A stretch of 20,556 nucleotides of DNA, from contig CAZWBE010000007.1 in the NCBI GenBank assembly GCA_964632205.1, forward strand, positions 1 to 20,556. The letters run 5' to 3'. Shown here piece by piece: positions 1-7,251 of this stretch (positions are counted from its first letter, which is position 1; every line of letters starts with the position of its first letter). Both the position numbers and the translations under genes were made by a program. Under the pieces are notes generated by a model. That model made no database searches, had not been told where the DNA came from, and saw nothing but the letters and a program-made list of their open reading frames with translations. The stretch comes from CALLVF01 sp964632205 (lineage in GTDB: Bacteria; Patescibacteriota; Microgenomatia; UBA1406; GWC2-37-13).

Positions 1-1
1 A

Positions 2-568
2 GTGGAAAAAATTATCAATTACCAACTTCCCGCCATTATCGAACCGGAAAAACATATCGAGGAAACCGTCGCCATTCCACCGACTGTTTCAATAGAAGAG
101 TATGAAGAAGTAAAACGAATGTGGAAAAATCAATATGAAAAAGGGGAGGTGCCAATTACGGAAAACATTAGATCTCGCGATCAATGGATAGAAAACGATA
201 TTATTTTTATTACTAATACTTTAAATAAAATTCTTTCTCCTGATAGAAAACTTCAGGATGAGGGTTTAGATGATGTTGGTTACATTTTGCCGATATTTTT
301 AATTAATAATCTAACTGGTGAACAGCTCGTCGTCTATTTGAAAGCTAAACTGGAAGCGGCTAAGGCGGTTAAAGAAGAAAGGCAAAAAGAAAAGGCATTT
401 GCGGAAAAGATAAAAGCCCAGGATGAGGAAGAGGTTGTCCAGGTGTCAAAACCAACAACAAAAAAAGCGGAAAAAGTCATAGAGATGAAAGAAGAGTTGC
501 CGCTTGAAAGTCAAACGACTAAATCATCCCCTAACTATAGTGAGGAAAATATAAATAGTAAAAATTAG
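2..568 (+). CDS. Unrecognised charged protein, probably 5'-truncated by the window edge
   Basis: The frame is open to the window edge. A GTG lies at base 2, but whether it is the true start cannot be told, so this may be the C-terminal 188 residues of a longer protein. I do not recognise a family. Residues 30-120 look folded, with mixed hydrophobic segments such as DDVGYILPIFLINN. Residues 105-140 are rich in Lys, Glu and Ala and could form a coiled coil. The last 50 residues are low-complexity Lys/Glu/Ser/Thr and probably disordered. No membrane segment, signal peptide or Cys motif is visible. It converges on the aminopeptidase gene, with 35 bp between the two stops. Codon use and AT-rich style match the neighbours. 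Function unknown. Confidence 0.6.
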   Translation: MEKIINYQLPAIIEPEKHIEETVAIPPTVSIEEYEEVKRMWKNQYEKGEVPITENIRSRDQWIENDIIFITNTLNKILSPDRKLQDEGLDDVGYILPIFLINNLTGEQLVVYLKAKLEAAKAVKEERQKEKAFAEKIKAQDEEEVVQVSKPTTKKAEKVIEMKEELPLESQTTKSSPNYSEENINSKN

Positions 569-603
569 TAAAAATTAAAATTGCTCTCACGCCACGCGTT
601 AAG

Positions 604-1704
604 TTATAATTTAAGAATCAATGGCTCTTTGCTAAAATTTGTTAATACTTCTGCCTGGTTATTATCATTTATTAAAATCGTGTCCTCAATTCTCATTCCC
701 CATTTATCCTCAAAATAAACGCCTGGCTCAATGGTAAAAACCTGGCCAAGATGAAGACGGTCGACTGATTTTTGGGAAATTTTTGGATACTCATGAATCT
801 CAAGACCGACACCATGGCCGGTAGAGTGACAATAGTTAGGCAACTCGCTTTCGGTAATAAGTTTACGACAATAAATATCTATCTCCCTACTATTTAACAA
901 TGATTGTTGCCCAATAGCTTTAATTGTCTTTTTTTGAATTGATAATAACCTTTGATAAATATTTAAAATCTGCGCCGAGGGAGCGATAAAAATCATTCTG
1001 GTTATATCCGAATTATAGTCCTGATATTTTACCCCAAAATCAATAAGAATAACCGAACTTTTGCCTACCTCTCCTTTTCCCTCTTTTGTATTGTAGTGGG
1101 GAAGACTGGTATTTTTATCAATAGCCACGATAGGAAAAAAGGCTAACTGACAATCTTTTTCTCTTAACCAATCCTCTATTTTAAAAGCAATCTCTTTTTC
1201 TTTCATCCCAATCTTAAGCGTTTTGACAATCTCTTTCAAACATTGATCCGCTAGTTGACAAGATTGCTTAATCTTTTTAATCTCCTGGGTGTCTTTAATT
1301 TCTCTTAATTTGACTATTAACTTTTGAGTGGTAATGATTCTTAAATTAAAAAAAACTTTTCGCAGACGCTCATATTCAATCAATCTCAAATCCTCTCCTT
1401 CCACTCCTAGGGAAGTAATTTTTTCTTTATTAATAATTTCTTTAAGATGTTCAAAAATTCCCTTATCAGGTTCGATTAGCTTTAATTGAATATCACCGTC
1501 TGACAATTGTAAATCCTTATTTAAATAACGCCTGTCGGTAAAAAGATAAACGTTATCATTCGTTATCAATAACCAGGCCTCTCTTTCGTTTTGAGTTAAG
1601 CTCTTAAAATTTGTCAGATAAAGTATGTTATAAAAATTGGAAATCAACAAGGCATCGATTCCAATTTGATTAAAAAGCTGGCGCAATTTCTTTATTCTTA
1701 ACAT
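604..1704 (-). CDS. M24-family Xaa-Pro aminopeptidase / dipeptidase
   Basis: This 366-residue metallopeptidase is predicted to remove N-terminal residues preceding proline in cytoplasmic peptides. Residues 1-130 form the creatinase-type N-terminal domain and residues 135-366 the pita-bread catalytic domain. The five dinuclear metal ligands are all visible: D222 (IDFG), D233 (NSDITR), H297 (STGHGVG), E326 (TIEPG) and E340 (MRIED). The accessory His in LPHYN (H203) and in IHEYP (H304) are also present, so it should be active. Length fits the short bacterial PepP/PepQ-like class. The ATG start is supported by an extended -10 box (TGTTATAAT) 11 nt upstream. It is divergent from the idi-like gene. 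Whether its preference is for dipeptides (PepQ) or longer peptides (PepP) cannot be decided from sequence. Confidence 0.92.
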   Translation of the reverse strand: MLRIKKLRQLFNQIGIDALLISNFYNILYLTNFKSLTQNEREAWLLITNDNVYLFTDRRYLNKDLQLSDGDIQLKLIEPDKGIFEHLKEIINKEKITSLGVEGEDLRLIEYERLRKVFFNLRIITTQKLIVKLREIKDTQEIKKIKQSCQLADQCLKEIVKTLKIGMKEKEIAFKIEDWLREKDCQLAFFPIVAIDKNTSLPHYNTKEGKGEVGKSSVILIDFGVKYQDYNSDITRMIFIAPSAQILNIYQRLLSIQKKTIKAIGQQSLLNSREIDIYCRKLITESELPNYCHSTGHGVGLEIHEYPKISQKSVDRLHLGQVFTIEPGVYFEDKWGMRIEDTILINDNNQAEVLTNFSKEPLILKL

Positions 1705-1715
1705 AAATGAAAAAT

Positions 1716-1723
1716 ATTATAAC
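1716..1723. promoter_or_regulatory. Overlapping divergent -10 elements between the peptidase and idi-like genes
   Basis: On the minus strand TGTTATAAT gives an extended -10 (hexamer at 1721-1716) placed 11 nt before the peptidase ATG. On the plus strand TATAAC at 1718-1723 lies 18 nt before the GTG of the idi-like gene. The two hexamers share four base pairs, so only one polymerase could occupy them at a time. No convincing -35 is seen on either side. Inferred from sequence only. Confidence 0.45.
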
Positions 1724-1741
1724 AACTAGTAAAATCAATTA

Positions 1742-2324
1742 GTGAATTACTATCGAAAAAAATTATTTCTTGCTCAAGTTGATAAAAACGATAATATCAT
1801 CAACGCAATTGAAAGGTGGAAGGCTCACCAGCGAGGCATTCTCCACCGAGGTTTTACTGTTATATTTATTGTTTTGGAATGACCAATTAGTTTTACAGCA
1901 ACGCAAGCATCCGGCATTTGATGGTTTTTGGGATCTAACTTTTTCATCACATCAAATATATAAAAATAATACTCTTATTTCAGACCAAGAAGCTATTAAT
2001 GAAGTCTTAAAAAGAGAGTGGAATATTGATAAAAACAGTTTAAAAAACCAGCTTAATTTTTTAGGCAAAATTTACTATCAGGCGCGCGATCCAAAAAGCA
2101 TTTATACGGAGCATGAAATTGATTATATTTTTACCGCTGAATTAAAATATCAACCTACCCCCAACCCTCAATATGCTTATCAATATCAATTGGTAAAGAA
2201 ATCACAAATCACTTATCTGCCATTGATAATCAAAAATAATCTAGCCCCATGGGTAAAAAAATCCTTGAAAAAATTGAGACAAATATTAAACGAAGTGTCT
2301 ATCTATAGCGAAAAAGGTGACTAA
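1742..2324 (+). pseudogene. idi: Isopentenyl-diphosphate isomerase-like Nudix gene, frameshifted near base 1874
   Basis: Type I Idi interconverts isopentenyl and dimethylallyl diphosphate. The coding signal is split over two frames. From GTG 1742 the first frame reads LAQVDKNDNIINAIERWKAH then QRGILHRGFTVIFIV, which holds the two N-terminal metal-ligand histidines of Idi (H29 and H35, matching E. coli H25 and H32), and stops at TGA 1880. The second frame continues from about 1875 with WNDQLVLQQRKHPAFDGFW, an SSH motif, YQARDP and EHEIDY, matching E. coli GVW..CGHP, YRATDP and ENEV. Removing one T from the T4 run at 1872-1875 restores the frame and the exact E. coli spacing from the second His to GQLL. 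The position of the catalytic Cys (C67 in E. coli) is Ser. The second-frame open reading from TTG 1770 would lack the N-terminal ligands. It may be a pseudogene, an assembly error, or an Idi-like Nudix enzyme with other chemistry. Confidence 0.8.
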
Positions 2325-2503
2325 ACCTTTTATTACACCGTTTGTAAACTTGGTTAAAAAAACACCAATTTATTTTAGAAGTTTTAGTAAGATCTAATCT
2401 CTTTTAAAATTTTCCTTCAAGAATACTATCTCCTTTATCACTTAGTAAAAGAAACATCAATAAAAAATGAGACTATTGTTTTTTTAAAGTTAAAAAAATT
2501 ATT

Positions 2504-2893
2504 TGGTGGAGATGTCCGGAATTGAACCGGAGTCCGAAAAGGCTCTTTTAAAAACGTTTAGTAAAGGTTAGGTTATTTTTCAACTGGTGTTTAAATAAGG
2601 AAAATAACCAAACCTTATTTAAATTGTCGGTTTGGGGAAAATCGGTTTTAAAAAGACCGAAAACTTTTTAAAACCTTATTCCGGTTGGTTTATCCCTTTT
2701 TAGGTTAAACCGGAAAAAACCTAAAAAGAGAGCTTTTATGCCCGCTTAGTTAACATAAGCAAAAGCATAGTTAGTTCTTCGGGCATAGAAAGCGGCTTCT
2801 GCTTCTTCAGCAGTTGTTTTTTCTATTTATCGGATAGATCCGCCCTTACCGTTTTTAAAAGAGCTCGTCTTTTCGTCGATGCCTGTCATCCCC
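2504..2893 (-). ncRNA. ssrA: Transfer-messenger RNA (tmRNA)
   Basis: tmRNA rescues stalled ribosomes with SmpB and adds a degradation tag. The 5' end GGGGATG (2893-2887) pairs with CATCTCC near the 3' end. The third pair is G-U, the alanyl-tRNA synthetase identity element, and a discriminator A plus an encoded CCA finish the RNA at 2504. The T arm is CCGG-TTCAATT-CCGG. Helix 2 is a perfect 15-bp pairing of 2864-2850 with 2556-2542. The tag frame opens with GCT (2811-2809) after a run AAAAAACAACT, starts AEEAEAAF, ends TNYAFAYVN and stops at TAA 2748-2746; the 21 residues are longer than usual. Helix 5, TATGCCCG with CGGGCATA (2787-2780 with 2744-2737), encloses the stop. Inverted repeats between 2560 and 2735 fit the downstream pseudoknots. 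A T-run just after the CCA (2500-2490) may terminate it. It lies 34 bp after smpB on the same strand. Confidence 0.97.
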
Positions 2894-2927
2894 AAAAATC
2901 AAGTTTTAAATCCTAAATCTAAAATTA

Positions 2928-3383
2928 TCAATGTTGAGGTTTTAAATAGTCCTTAGCCTCTCTTTCTTGTTCCCGTTTAACAACCCGGCGTTTTTCTAAT
3001 TGACGCTTTTCAATCTCTTTTCTTCCCTTTGCCAAGGCTATCTCTATTTTAATTAGCCTTCCTTTATTATAGCAAGAAACAGGTATGAGAGTCAAGCCGG
3101 GAGAGGAAGCCATTTTCGTCTTTAAGCGAATTAATTCCCTTCTATGTAAAAGTAGTTTTCGGCGGCGGCTTGGGTTATAATTAAAAATCTGGGCATATTG
3201 ATAAAGAGGAATCTGGGCATTGATTAAATAAGCCTGGCCTTCTAAAATCTTCACATAAGCATCTTCCAGTTTTATTCTTCCCTGCCGAATCGATTTAACC
3301 TCAGCTCCTGATAAAACAATGCCCGCTTCATACCTTTCAATCTCTTGATATTGTCGGCGAAATTTACGATTATGGATTTTCAT
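2928..3383 (-). CDS. smpB: SsrA-binding protein SmpB
   Basis: This 151-residue RNA-binding protein carries alanyl-tmRNA into the empty A site of stalled ribosomes. It has the family hallmarks in order: NRKFRRQYQEIERYEAGIVL (5-24), SGAEVKSIRQG (25-35), a beta-barrel core with NPSRRRKLLLH (70-80), LTLIPVSCYNKGRLIKIEI (96-114), and the basic tail ALAKGRKEIEKR onward, which folds into a helix in the mRNA path on the ribosome. The length is normal. ATG 3383 is supported by a -10 box TAGAAT only 6 nt upstream, which predicts a nearly leaderless mRNA. The tmRNA gene follows 34 bp downstream, so protein and RNA partners are probably co-transcribed. Confidence 0.97.
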   Translation of the reverse strand: MKIHNRKFRRQYQEIERYEAGIVLSGAEVKSIRQGRIKLEDAYVKILEGQAYLINAQIPLYQYAQIFNYNPSRRRKLLLHRRELIRLKTKMASSPGLTLIPVSCYNKGRLIKIEIALAKGRKEIEKRQLEKRRVVKREQEREAKDYLKPQH

Positions 3384-3389
3384 TAAAAT

Positions 3390-3395
3390 ATTCTA
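3390..3395 (-). promoter_or_regulatory. Predicted -10 box of smpB-ssrA (leaderless)
   Basis: TAGAAT on the minus strand ends 6 nt before the smpB ATG, so transcription would start at or next to the start codon. No Shine-Dalgarno sequence would then be on the mRNA, and none is visible. The -35 region is weak. Confidence 0.45.
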
Positions 3396-3513
3396 ACCTA
3401 TTTTTTGCTACCAACCAGCATAAATTATAATTAGTCTGTCTCTAATTTTAATAATTAATGACAAAAGTTTTAAATTAAATTATTTGCAACTTTTATTTAT
3501 GATCAAAATAATC

Positions 3514-3522
3514 TGCTAAAAT
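3514..3522 (+). promoter_or_regulatory. Extended -10 promoter of the EndoQ-like gene (leaderless)
   Basis: TGCTAAAAT matches the extended -10 pattern TGnTAnnnT; the hexamer at 3517-3522 ends 7 nt before ATG 3530. The expected transcription start falls on or next to the A of the start codon. There is no Shine-Dalgarno sequence. An extended -10 would compensate for the absence of a clear -35. Confidence 0.5.
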
Positions 3523-3529
3523 ATTTTTC

Positions 3530-4900
3530 ATGTCAATTATTGCCGATCTGCAAATCCATTCTAAGTACTCACGGGCCGTCTCTCAAAAAATGGATTTATT
3601 CGAAATCGCTCACTGGGCAGAAAAAAAAGGCATTAATCTGGTTGCCACCGGTGATTGGACTCATCCTTTATGGTTTCGTGAAATTCAAACCCATTTGAAA
3701 GAAACTGCCCCGGGAATATTTTCTTTAGCCAAGAAAAAAAACCAGCCACCTTTCTCCAATGTCAAATTTTTATTATCAACGGAAATATCCAGTATTTATG
3801 TGCAAGGAGGCAAACAACGTCGCATTCATAATTTAATCTTTTCTCCTTCAATTGAATCTTGCGAAAAAATTATTCATCAGTTGCAAAGTCGCGGAGCCAA
3901 TCTTTTATCTGATGGTCGACCAATTGTTGGTATTTCTGCTAAAGATCTTTTAGCAATGGTTTTAGAAATTGATGAGAGTGTCTTATTCATCCCCGCTCAT
4001 GTCTGGACGCCATGGTTTTCCTTGTATGGCTCAAAAAGTGGTTTTGACTCACTGGAGGAGTGTTTTGGAGAATTATCCAAGTATATTTATGCGGTGGAAA
4101 CTGGTCTTTCAAGCGATCCGATTATGAATTGGCAAATTAAGGAATTAACCTCTCGCTCAATCGTCTCCTTTTCTGATGCCCACTCCGGTCCTAAATTAGG
4201 AAGAGAGGCGACTGTTTTTGTACCTCAAAATCCCTCCCTTGAATATTCGCTGAAGCAGCTTTCCTTCTCTGATGTCGCCGAGGCGATAAAACAAAACCCT
4301 AATAGCAAATTAAAAATAGGCTACACAATAGAATTTTTTCCTGAAGAGGGTAAATATCATTGGTCAGGTCATCGTCAATGTCAGGTTCGTCTTTCGCCAT
4401 TGGACCTTAAAGAAAAAGGGGCAATCTGTCCGGTTTGTCAGCGACCATTAACCGTGGGAGTGGAAAATCGTGTTATTGATTTATCTTACAAAATTTTAAA
4501 AGAAAGTGACTTGTTATTTTTACCCAATAAATACGGCACGACTTTTGTTTATGATGCTGAAAAAAAACGACGACCTTTTGTCTCTCTTGTTCCTCTTTTG
4601 GAAATTTTAACCGAAATCAATCACCAGTCAATCACTAACGCTCTTCGCCAATATGAATTACTTATCTCCTCATTAGGAAATGAGTTTGATATTTTATTAA
4701 AAAAATCGTATGAGGAAATTGAAAAAATAGGCGGAGAAAAATTAAAAGAGGCAGTTAAAATTGTCAGGGAAAGAAAAGTCTCGGTTGACCCTGGCTATGA
4801 CGGGGTTTTTGGCAAGGTAAAAATTTTTAATCATCAACAAAATAAAGATGAAAATAATAGCAACCAGGAAAAGAACGAAACTCAGCCGCGTCTTTTTTGA
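3530..4900 (+). CDS. Endonuclease Q-like PHP-domain nuclease with zinc ribbon
   Basis: This 456-residue protein matches the PHP phosphoesterase plus zinc-ribbon family that includes archaeal and Bacillus EndoQ, which nicks DNA 5' of deaminated bases (uracil, hypoxanthine, xanthine) and abasic sites. Members are often mislabelled as UvrD helicase. Visible PHP metal motifs are DLQIHS (D6, H10), TGDWTHP (D42, H45), STEIS (E85), RRIH (H100), PAHVW (H157) and SDAH (D216, H218). The first His of the usual HxH is Gln 8. A zinc site follows: H281-x2-C284, then C300-x2-C303, followed by LTVGVENRVIDL. The C-terminal half (320-420) is helical, with helix-hairpin-helix-like GGEKLKEAV; the tail from about 435 is Asn/Gln/Glu-rich and may end in a PCNA/clamp-type peptide (QPRLF is suggestive only). 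The last 53 bases overlap the next gene. A predicted leaderless promoter precedes it. Confidence 0.85.
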   Translation: MSIIADLQIHSKYSRAVSQKMDLFEIAHWAEKKGINLVATGDWTHPLWFREIQTHLKETAPGIFSLAKKKNQPPFSNVKFLLSTEISSIYVQGGKQRRIHNLIFSPSIESCEKIIHQLQSRGANLLSDGRPIVGISAKDLLAMVLEIDESVLFIPAHVWTPWFSLYGSKSGFDSLEECFGELSKYIYAVETGLSSDPIMNWQIKELTSRSIVSFSDAHSGPKLGREATVFVPQNPSLEYSLKQLSFSDVAEAIKQNPNSKLKIGYTIEFFPEEGKYHWSGHRQCQVRLSPLDLKEKGAICPVCQRPLTVGVENRVIDLSYKILKESDLLFLPNKYGTTFVYDAEKKRRPFVSLVPLLEILTEINHQSITNALRQYELLISSLGNEFDILLKKSYEEIEKIGGEKLKEAVKIVRERKVSVDPGYDGVFGKVKIFNHQQNKDENNSNQEKNETQPRLF

Positions 4901-6119
4901 AAAAAATTTTTTGTCTCAATTTCAAAAAAGACTAACGCCGCTTCTGTTATTTTTATTTATTTTATTTCTCCCCACTCAGCTTGGTAAGCATTTCTTTTTT
5001 GATTTTTCCTATCTTTCCGGCGTTAAGGTCGACTATCTGGCGCCAAAAATTTATCTGACTGATATTTTAAGTTTTCTTTTAATATCCCTAAATTATCCCA
5101 CGATCGTGAATGGTTTTGGGAATGTTTGGTGGCTCTTTATTTTTTTAATAATTAATTTTTTTACCACCTTTGTAAAACCTCTCTCTCTTTATTATTCTCT
5201 TAAGATATTACAATTGCTGGCTGTTTTTTTTATTTTCAGAAAAATAAGAATTTCAGCGAAAATAGTTCTTTTCGGTTTTTGTATTGGCGCAATATTAGAA
5301 CTTTTTTTATCAGTAAGTCAAATTTTTTATCAACGGTCACTCCAGGGTTTTTTTTACTTTTTAGGTGAGCGTCATTTTACTTTAGGAACACCGGGAATTG
5401 CTAAGGCCTCAATAAATGGGATAGAGTTTTTGCGTCCTTACGGAACTTTTTCTCATCCAAACTCCTTGGCTGGTTTTTATTTATTGCTTTATTTTTTTGT
5501 GTTAACTAACAAGTTTTTTTCTCAATTTATATATTTAAAATCGCTTTCTCTTTTTGTTTTTAGCGCTCTTATTTTTATTTCTTTTTCTAAAGTAGCTATT
5601 ATTAGTTATCTAATATTAAATATTATCTATGCTTTTTTACCATTAATATCAAAACCCAAATCTAAATTTTGCCGAGTATGCCTCGTTGCCCGCTTATTAA
5701 TTTTATTAACTGTCCCTTTTCTTTTTTTACAAGCAACCACCGATCCTCTTAGTTGGCAAAAACGACTGATGCTTTTAAAAAATGCTTTTATTATTATCAC
5801 TGCTTATCCAATTTTTGGTGTTGGTTTAGGCAATTATCTTGTCGTCCAAAATCAACTAATCTCAGCTTATTTTTTCCCCCTTAATCAACCGGTTCATAAT
5901 ATTTTCTTACTTTTTTTGACAGAAATGGGGCTTCCTTTGAGTCTTTTTATTTTTTATAAACTCTTTGTTTTTTTTAAAAAAAGCCTCTTGTTTATTTGTT
6001 ATTCATTATTTGTCATTCTCATCACTGGGTTATTTGATCATTATTGGCTAACTCTCCAGCAGAATTTGCTTCTTATGGGGGTAGTTTTAGGGTTTAGTTT
6101 AAATCAACGTTGGCGTTGA
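4848..6119 (+). CDS. O-antigen ligase/polymerase-like integral membrane protein
   Basis: This 423-residue multi-span membrane protein has about ten hydrophobic segments and belongs to the Wzy/WaaL (PF04932) group, which transfers or polymerises lipid-linked glycans on the outer face of the membrane. Supporting motifs are LPTQLGKHF (41-49), DYLAPKIYLTDIL (62-74), GTFSHPNSLAG (199-209), a loop Arg in WQKRLML, GVGLGNYL (324-331), and QPVHNIFLLFLTEMGLPLS (347-365), whose H350 fits the conserved loop His of this family. ATG 4848 overlaps the nuclease gene by 53 bases; a TTG at 4911, ten bases after that gene's stop, would still keep every membrane segment, so the start is uncertain. The glycan substrate cannot be told, and no glycosyltransferase lies beside it. 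The overlap suggests co-transcription with the nuclease gene. Confidence 0.85.
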   Translation: MKIIATRKRTKLSRVFFEKNFLSQFQKRLTPLLLFLFILFLPTQLGKHFFFDFSYLSGVKVDYLAPKIYLTDILSFLLISLNYPTIVNGFGNVWWLFIFLIINFFTTFVKPLSLYYSLKILQLLAVFFIFRKIRISAKIVLFGFCIGAILELFLSVSQIFYQRSLQGFFYFLGERHFTLGTPGIAKASINGIEFLRPYGTFSHPNSLAGFYLLLYFFVLTNKFFSQFIYLKSLSLFVFSALIFISFSKVAIISYLILNIIYAFLPLISKPKSKFCRVCLVARLLILLTVPFLFLQATTDPLSWQKRLMLLKNAFIIITAYPIFGVGLGNYLVVQNQLISAYFFPLNQPVHNIFLLFLTEMGLPLSLFIFYKLFVFFKKSLLFICYSLFVILITGLFDHYWLTLQQNLLLMGVVLGFSLNQRWR

Positions 6120-6121
6120 AG

Positions 6122-6148
6122 AATTAGAGTTTTTCTAATTGACTTTTT
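6122..6148 (+). terminator. Possible terminator at the convergent gene ends
   Basis: AATTAGA (6122-6128), a 5-base loop and TCTAATT (6134-6140) form a 7-bp stem followed by GACTTTTT. It lies 3 bp after the stop of the O-antigen ligase-like gene and within the last codons of the convergent DUF5667 gene. The stem is AT-rich and therefore weak. Confidence 0.4.
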
Positions 6149-6666
6149 ATTTCTTCGTTTAATTTAATAATCTCCACTATTGGGTGACCGGCGCCTTGAG
6201 GAATTTCTTTAAGAAGCGATTCAGCCACTTCTTTATGCTTGCTGTTGGCTAATTTAAGTTTTTCAACAAAACCGGAAGGGGGACTTGAGCCTTGCTTTTT
6301 TGATTCGGTTAAAACCTGAGTAATCTTTAAAAAATATTTTTCTCCTTTTGAAAGACTAGAAATGGCTAAACTATTTTTCCCTTTTTTTGCTAAAAACTGG
6401 GCCATGGCTATTTGTTTGTCAGAAAAAAGTAAATAAAGTTCCGCCTTTTTGAAGTTGTCTCGAGTGACAAAATCAAGTAATTGATCGCGAGCTGCTTTTA
6501 AAAAATATAAAGGATGATCGGGTAAGATACCAGGATAGGGCAAGTTATAAATAACTTTCTCTTGGGCCGCTTCTACTTTAATCGGATATTCAAGTAAATA
6601 AACGGTAACCGGTACTAAAAGAATGAATAAAAGAAAAAGCAAAAAAACAATCTTTTTCTTAATCAT
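6124..6666 (-). CDS. DUF5667-type membrane-anchored protein
   Basis: This is a 180-residue protein with an N-terminal hydrophobic anchor (residues 4-26, preceded by MIKKK), predicted to leave the rest outside the membrane. The motif YPGILPDHPLYFLKAARDQL (44-63) is the signature of DUF5667, a helical domain common in Patescibacteria and Actinobacteria. The remainder is helical and charged (KKAELYLLFSDKQIAMAQFL; SKHKEVAESLLKEI). No catalytic motif is seen and the family's function is not known. Its stop lies 4 bp from the stop of the convergent membrane protein gene. An extended -10 (TGGTACAAT) sits 16 nt upstream of ATG. Confidence 0.75.
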   Translation of the reverse strand: MIKKKIVFLLFLLFILLVPVTVYLLEYPIKVEAAQEKVIYNLPYPGILPDHPLYFLKAARDQLLDFVTRDNFKKAELYLLFSDKQIAMAQFLAKKGKNSLAISSLSKGEKYFLKITQVLTESKKQGSSPPSGFVEKLKLANSKHKEVAESLLKEIPQGAGHPIVEIIKLNEEIKSQLEKL

Positions 6667-6682
6667 ATTAACTATTATTTAA

Positions 6683-6690
6683 ATTGTACC
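6683..6690 (-). promoter_or_regulatory. Extended -10 of the DUF5667 gene
   Basis: On the minus strand TGGTACAAT matches TGnTAnnnT. The hexamer (6688-6683) ends 16 nt before the ATG, predicting a leader of about 9-10 nt without a Shine-Dalgarno sequence. Confidence 0.4.
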
Positions 6691-6700
6691 ACTTTTTAAG

Positions 6701-6768
6701 AAAAAAACAACCCTGAGTAAGAAAGGATTTTTTGAGATATTGATAGGCTCCTCTCTCCTTCAGGGTTG
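6701..6768 (-). terminator. Rho-independent terminator of the HU gene with a long loop
   Basis: On the minus strand CAACCCTGA (6768-6760) and TCAGGGTTG (6716-6708) pair perfectly over 9 bp and are followed at once by seven T (6707-6701). The 43-nt interval can extend the stem with AGGA and TCCT. It starts 12 bp after the HU stop. GC-rich stem plus T-run is the classical form; only the loop length is unusual. Confidence 0.75.
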
Positions 6769-6780
6769 CATAAAAAAATA

Positions 6781-7053
6781 TTACTTGACTAATCTCTTTA
6801 AACTTTTTCCGGCGGTAAACCCAGGTGTTTTTGTGGCTGGGATTTGAATCTCCGCTCCAGTTTGTGGGTTGCGGCCTTTTCGAGCCGCTCTTCGCCTCAC
6901 CATAAAAGTTCCAAAACCGGTCACCACCACTTTTTCTCCTCTTTTTAAAGCATCAGTCATTGTCCCAAAAACGGCCGCCACGGCATCTTTAGCGGCCTTT
7001 GTTGTTAAACCGGCTTTTTTAGCCACTTGAGCGACTAAATCTGCTTTGGTCAT
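6781..7053 (-). CDS. hup: HU-family nucleoid protein
   Basis: This 90-residue DNA-binding protein dimerises and bends DNA, organising the nucleoid and aiding repair and recombination. It shows the dimerising helices (1-40), VVTGFGTF (43-50), and the beta-arm with RRRAARKGRNPQTGAEIQIPA (53-73), in which P63 is the intercalating proline, then the closing KTPGFTAGKSLK. Length is typical. It is one of few genes here with a strong Shine-Dalgarno sequence, AAAGGAGGTG (7070-7061), 7 nt before ATG. Its promoter is close to consensus and its leader carries a 16-bp palindrome. A good terminator follows, so it is probably a highly expressed single-gene unit. Confidence 0.97.
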   Translation of the reverse strand: MTKADLVAQVAKKAGLTTKAAKDAVAAVFGTMTDALKRGEKVVVTGFGTFMVRRRAARKGRNPQTGAEIQIPATKTPGFTAGKSLKRLVK

Positions 7054-7094
7054 ATATTTTCACCTCCTTTTAAATATTTTTTTTAAAAATAAAC

Positions 7095-7110
7095 TGGTAA
7101 TTAATTACCA
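7095..7110. promoter_or_regulatory. 16-bp perfect palindrome in the HU leader, candidate operator
   Basis: TGGTAATTAATTACCA reads the same on both strands. It begins 9 bp downstream of the HU -10 box, that is at about +3 of the predicted transcript, where a bound repressor would block initiation. It could also act as RNA structure. No regulator can be assigned. Confidence 0.45.
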
Positions 7111-7119
7111 AACATCTAC

Positions 7120-7148
7120 AGCATAGTTAATTTAAAGCCTCTTGTCAA
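7120..7148 (-). promoter_or_regulatory. Consensus-like promoter of HU
   Basis: On the minus strand TTGACA (7148-7143), a 17-bp spacer and TATGCT (7125-7120) form a near-ideal housekeeping promoter. The predicted start at about 7113 gives a leader of about 60 nt ending in the strong ribosome binding site. Confidence 0.7.
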
Positions 7149-7251
7149 TCTATATTTAAAATATCTTTATATAACAATCTATATCAAAATTGGCTTGTTA
7201 GGGCAACTCAAAATATTTTTTTTGAAGAAAAGTGGCAACGAAAATCAGAAT

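Noticed and set aside
1865..1885. Programmed frameshift or UGA recoding to rescue the idi-like gene
   Set aside because: GTT TTG GAA TGA has no slippery heptamer or prfB-like context for a +1 shift. Reading TGA as an amino acid continues into a non-homologous frame, and TGA is a normal stop at several other genes here.
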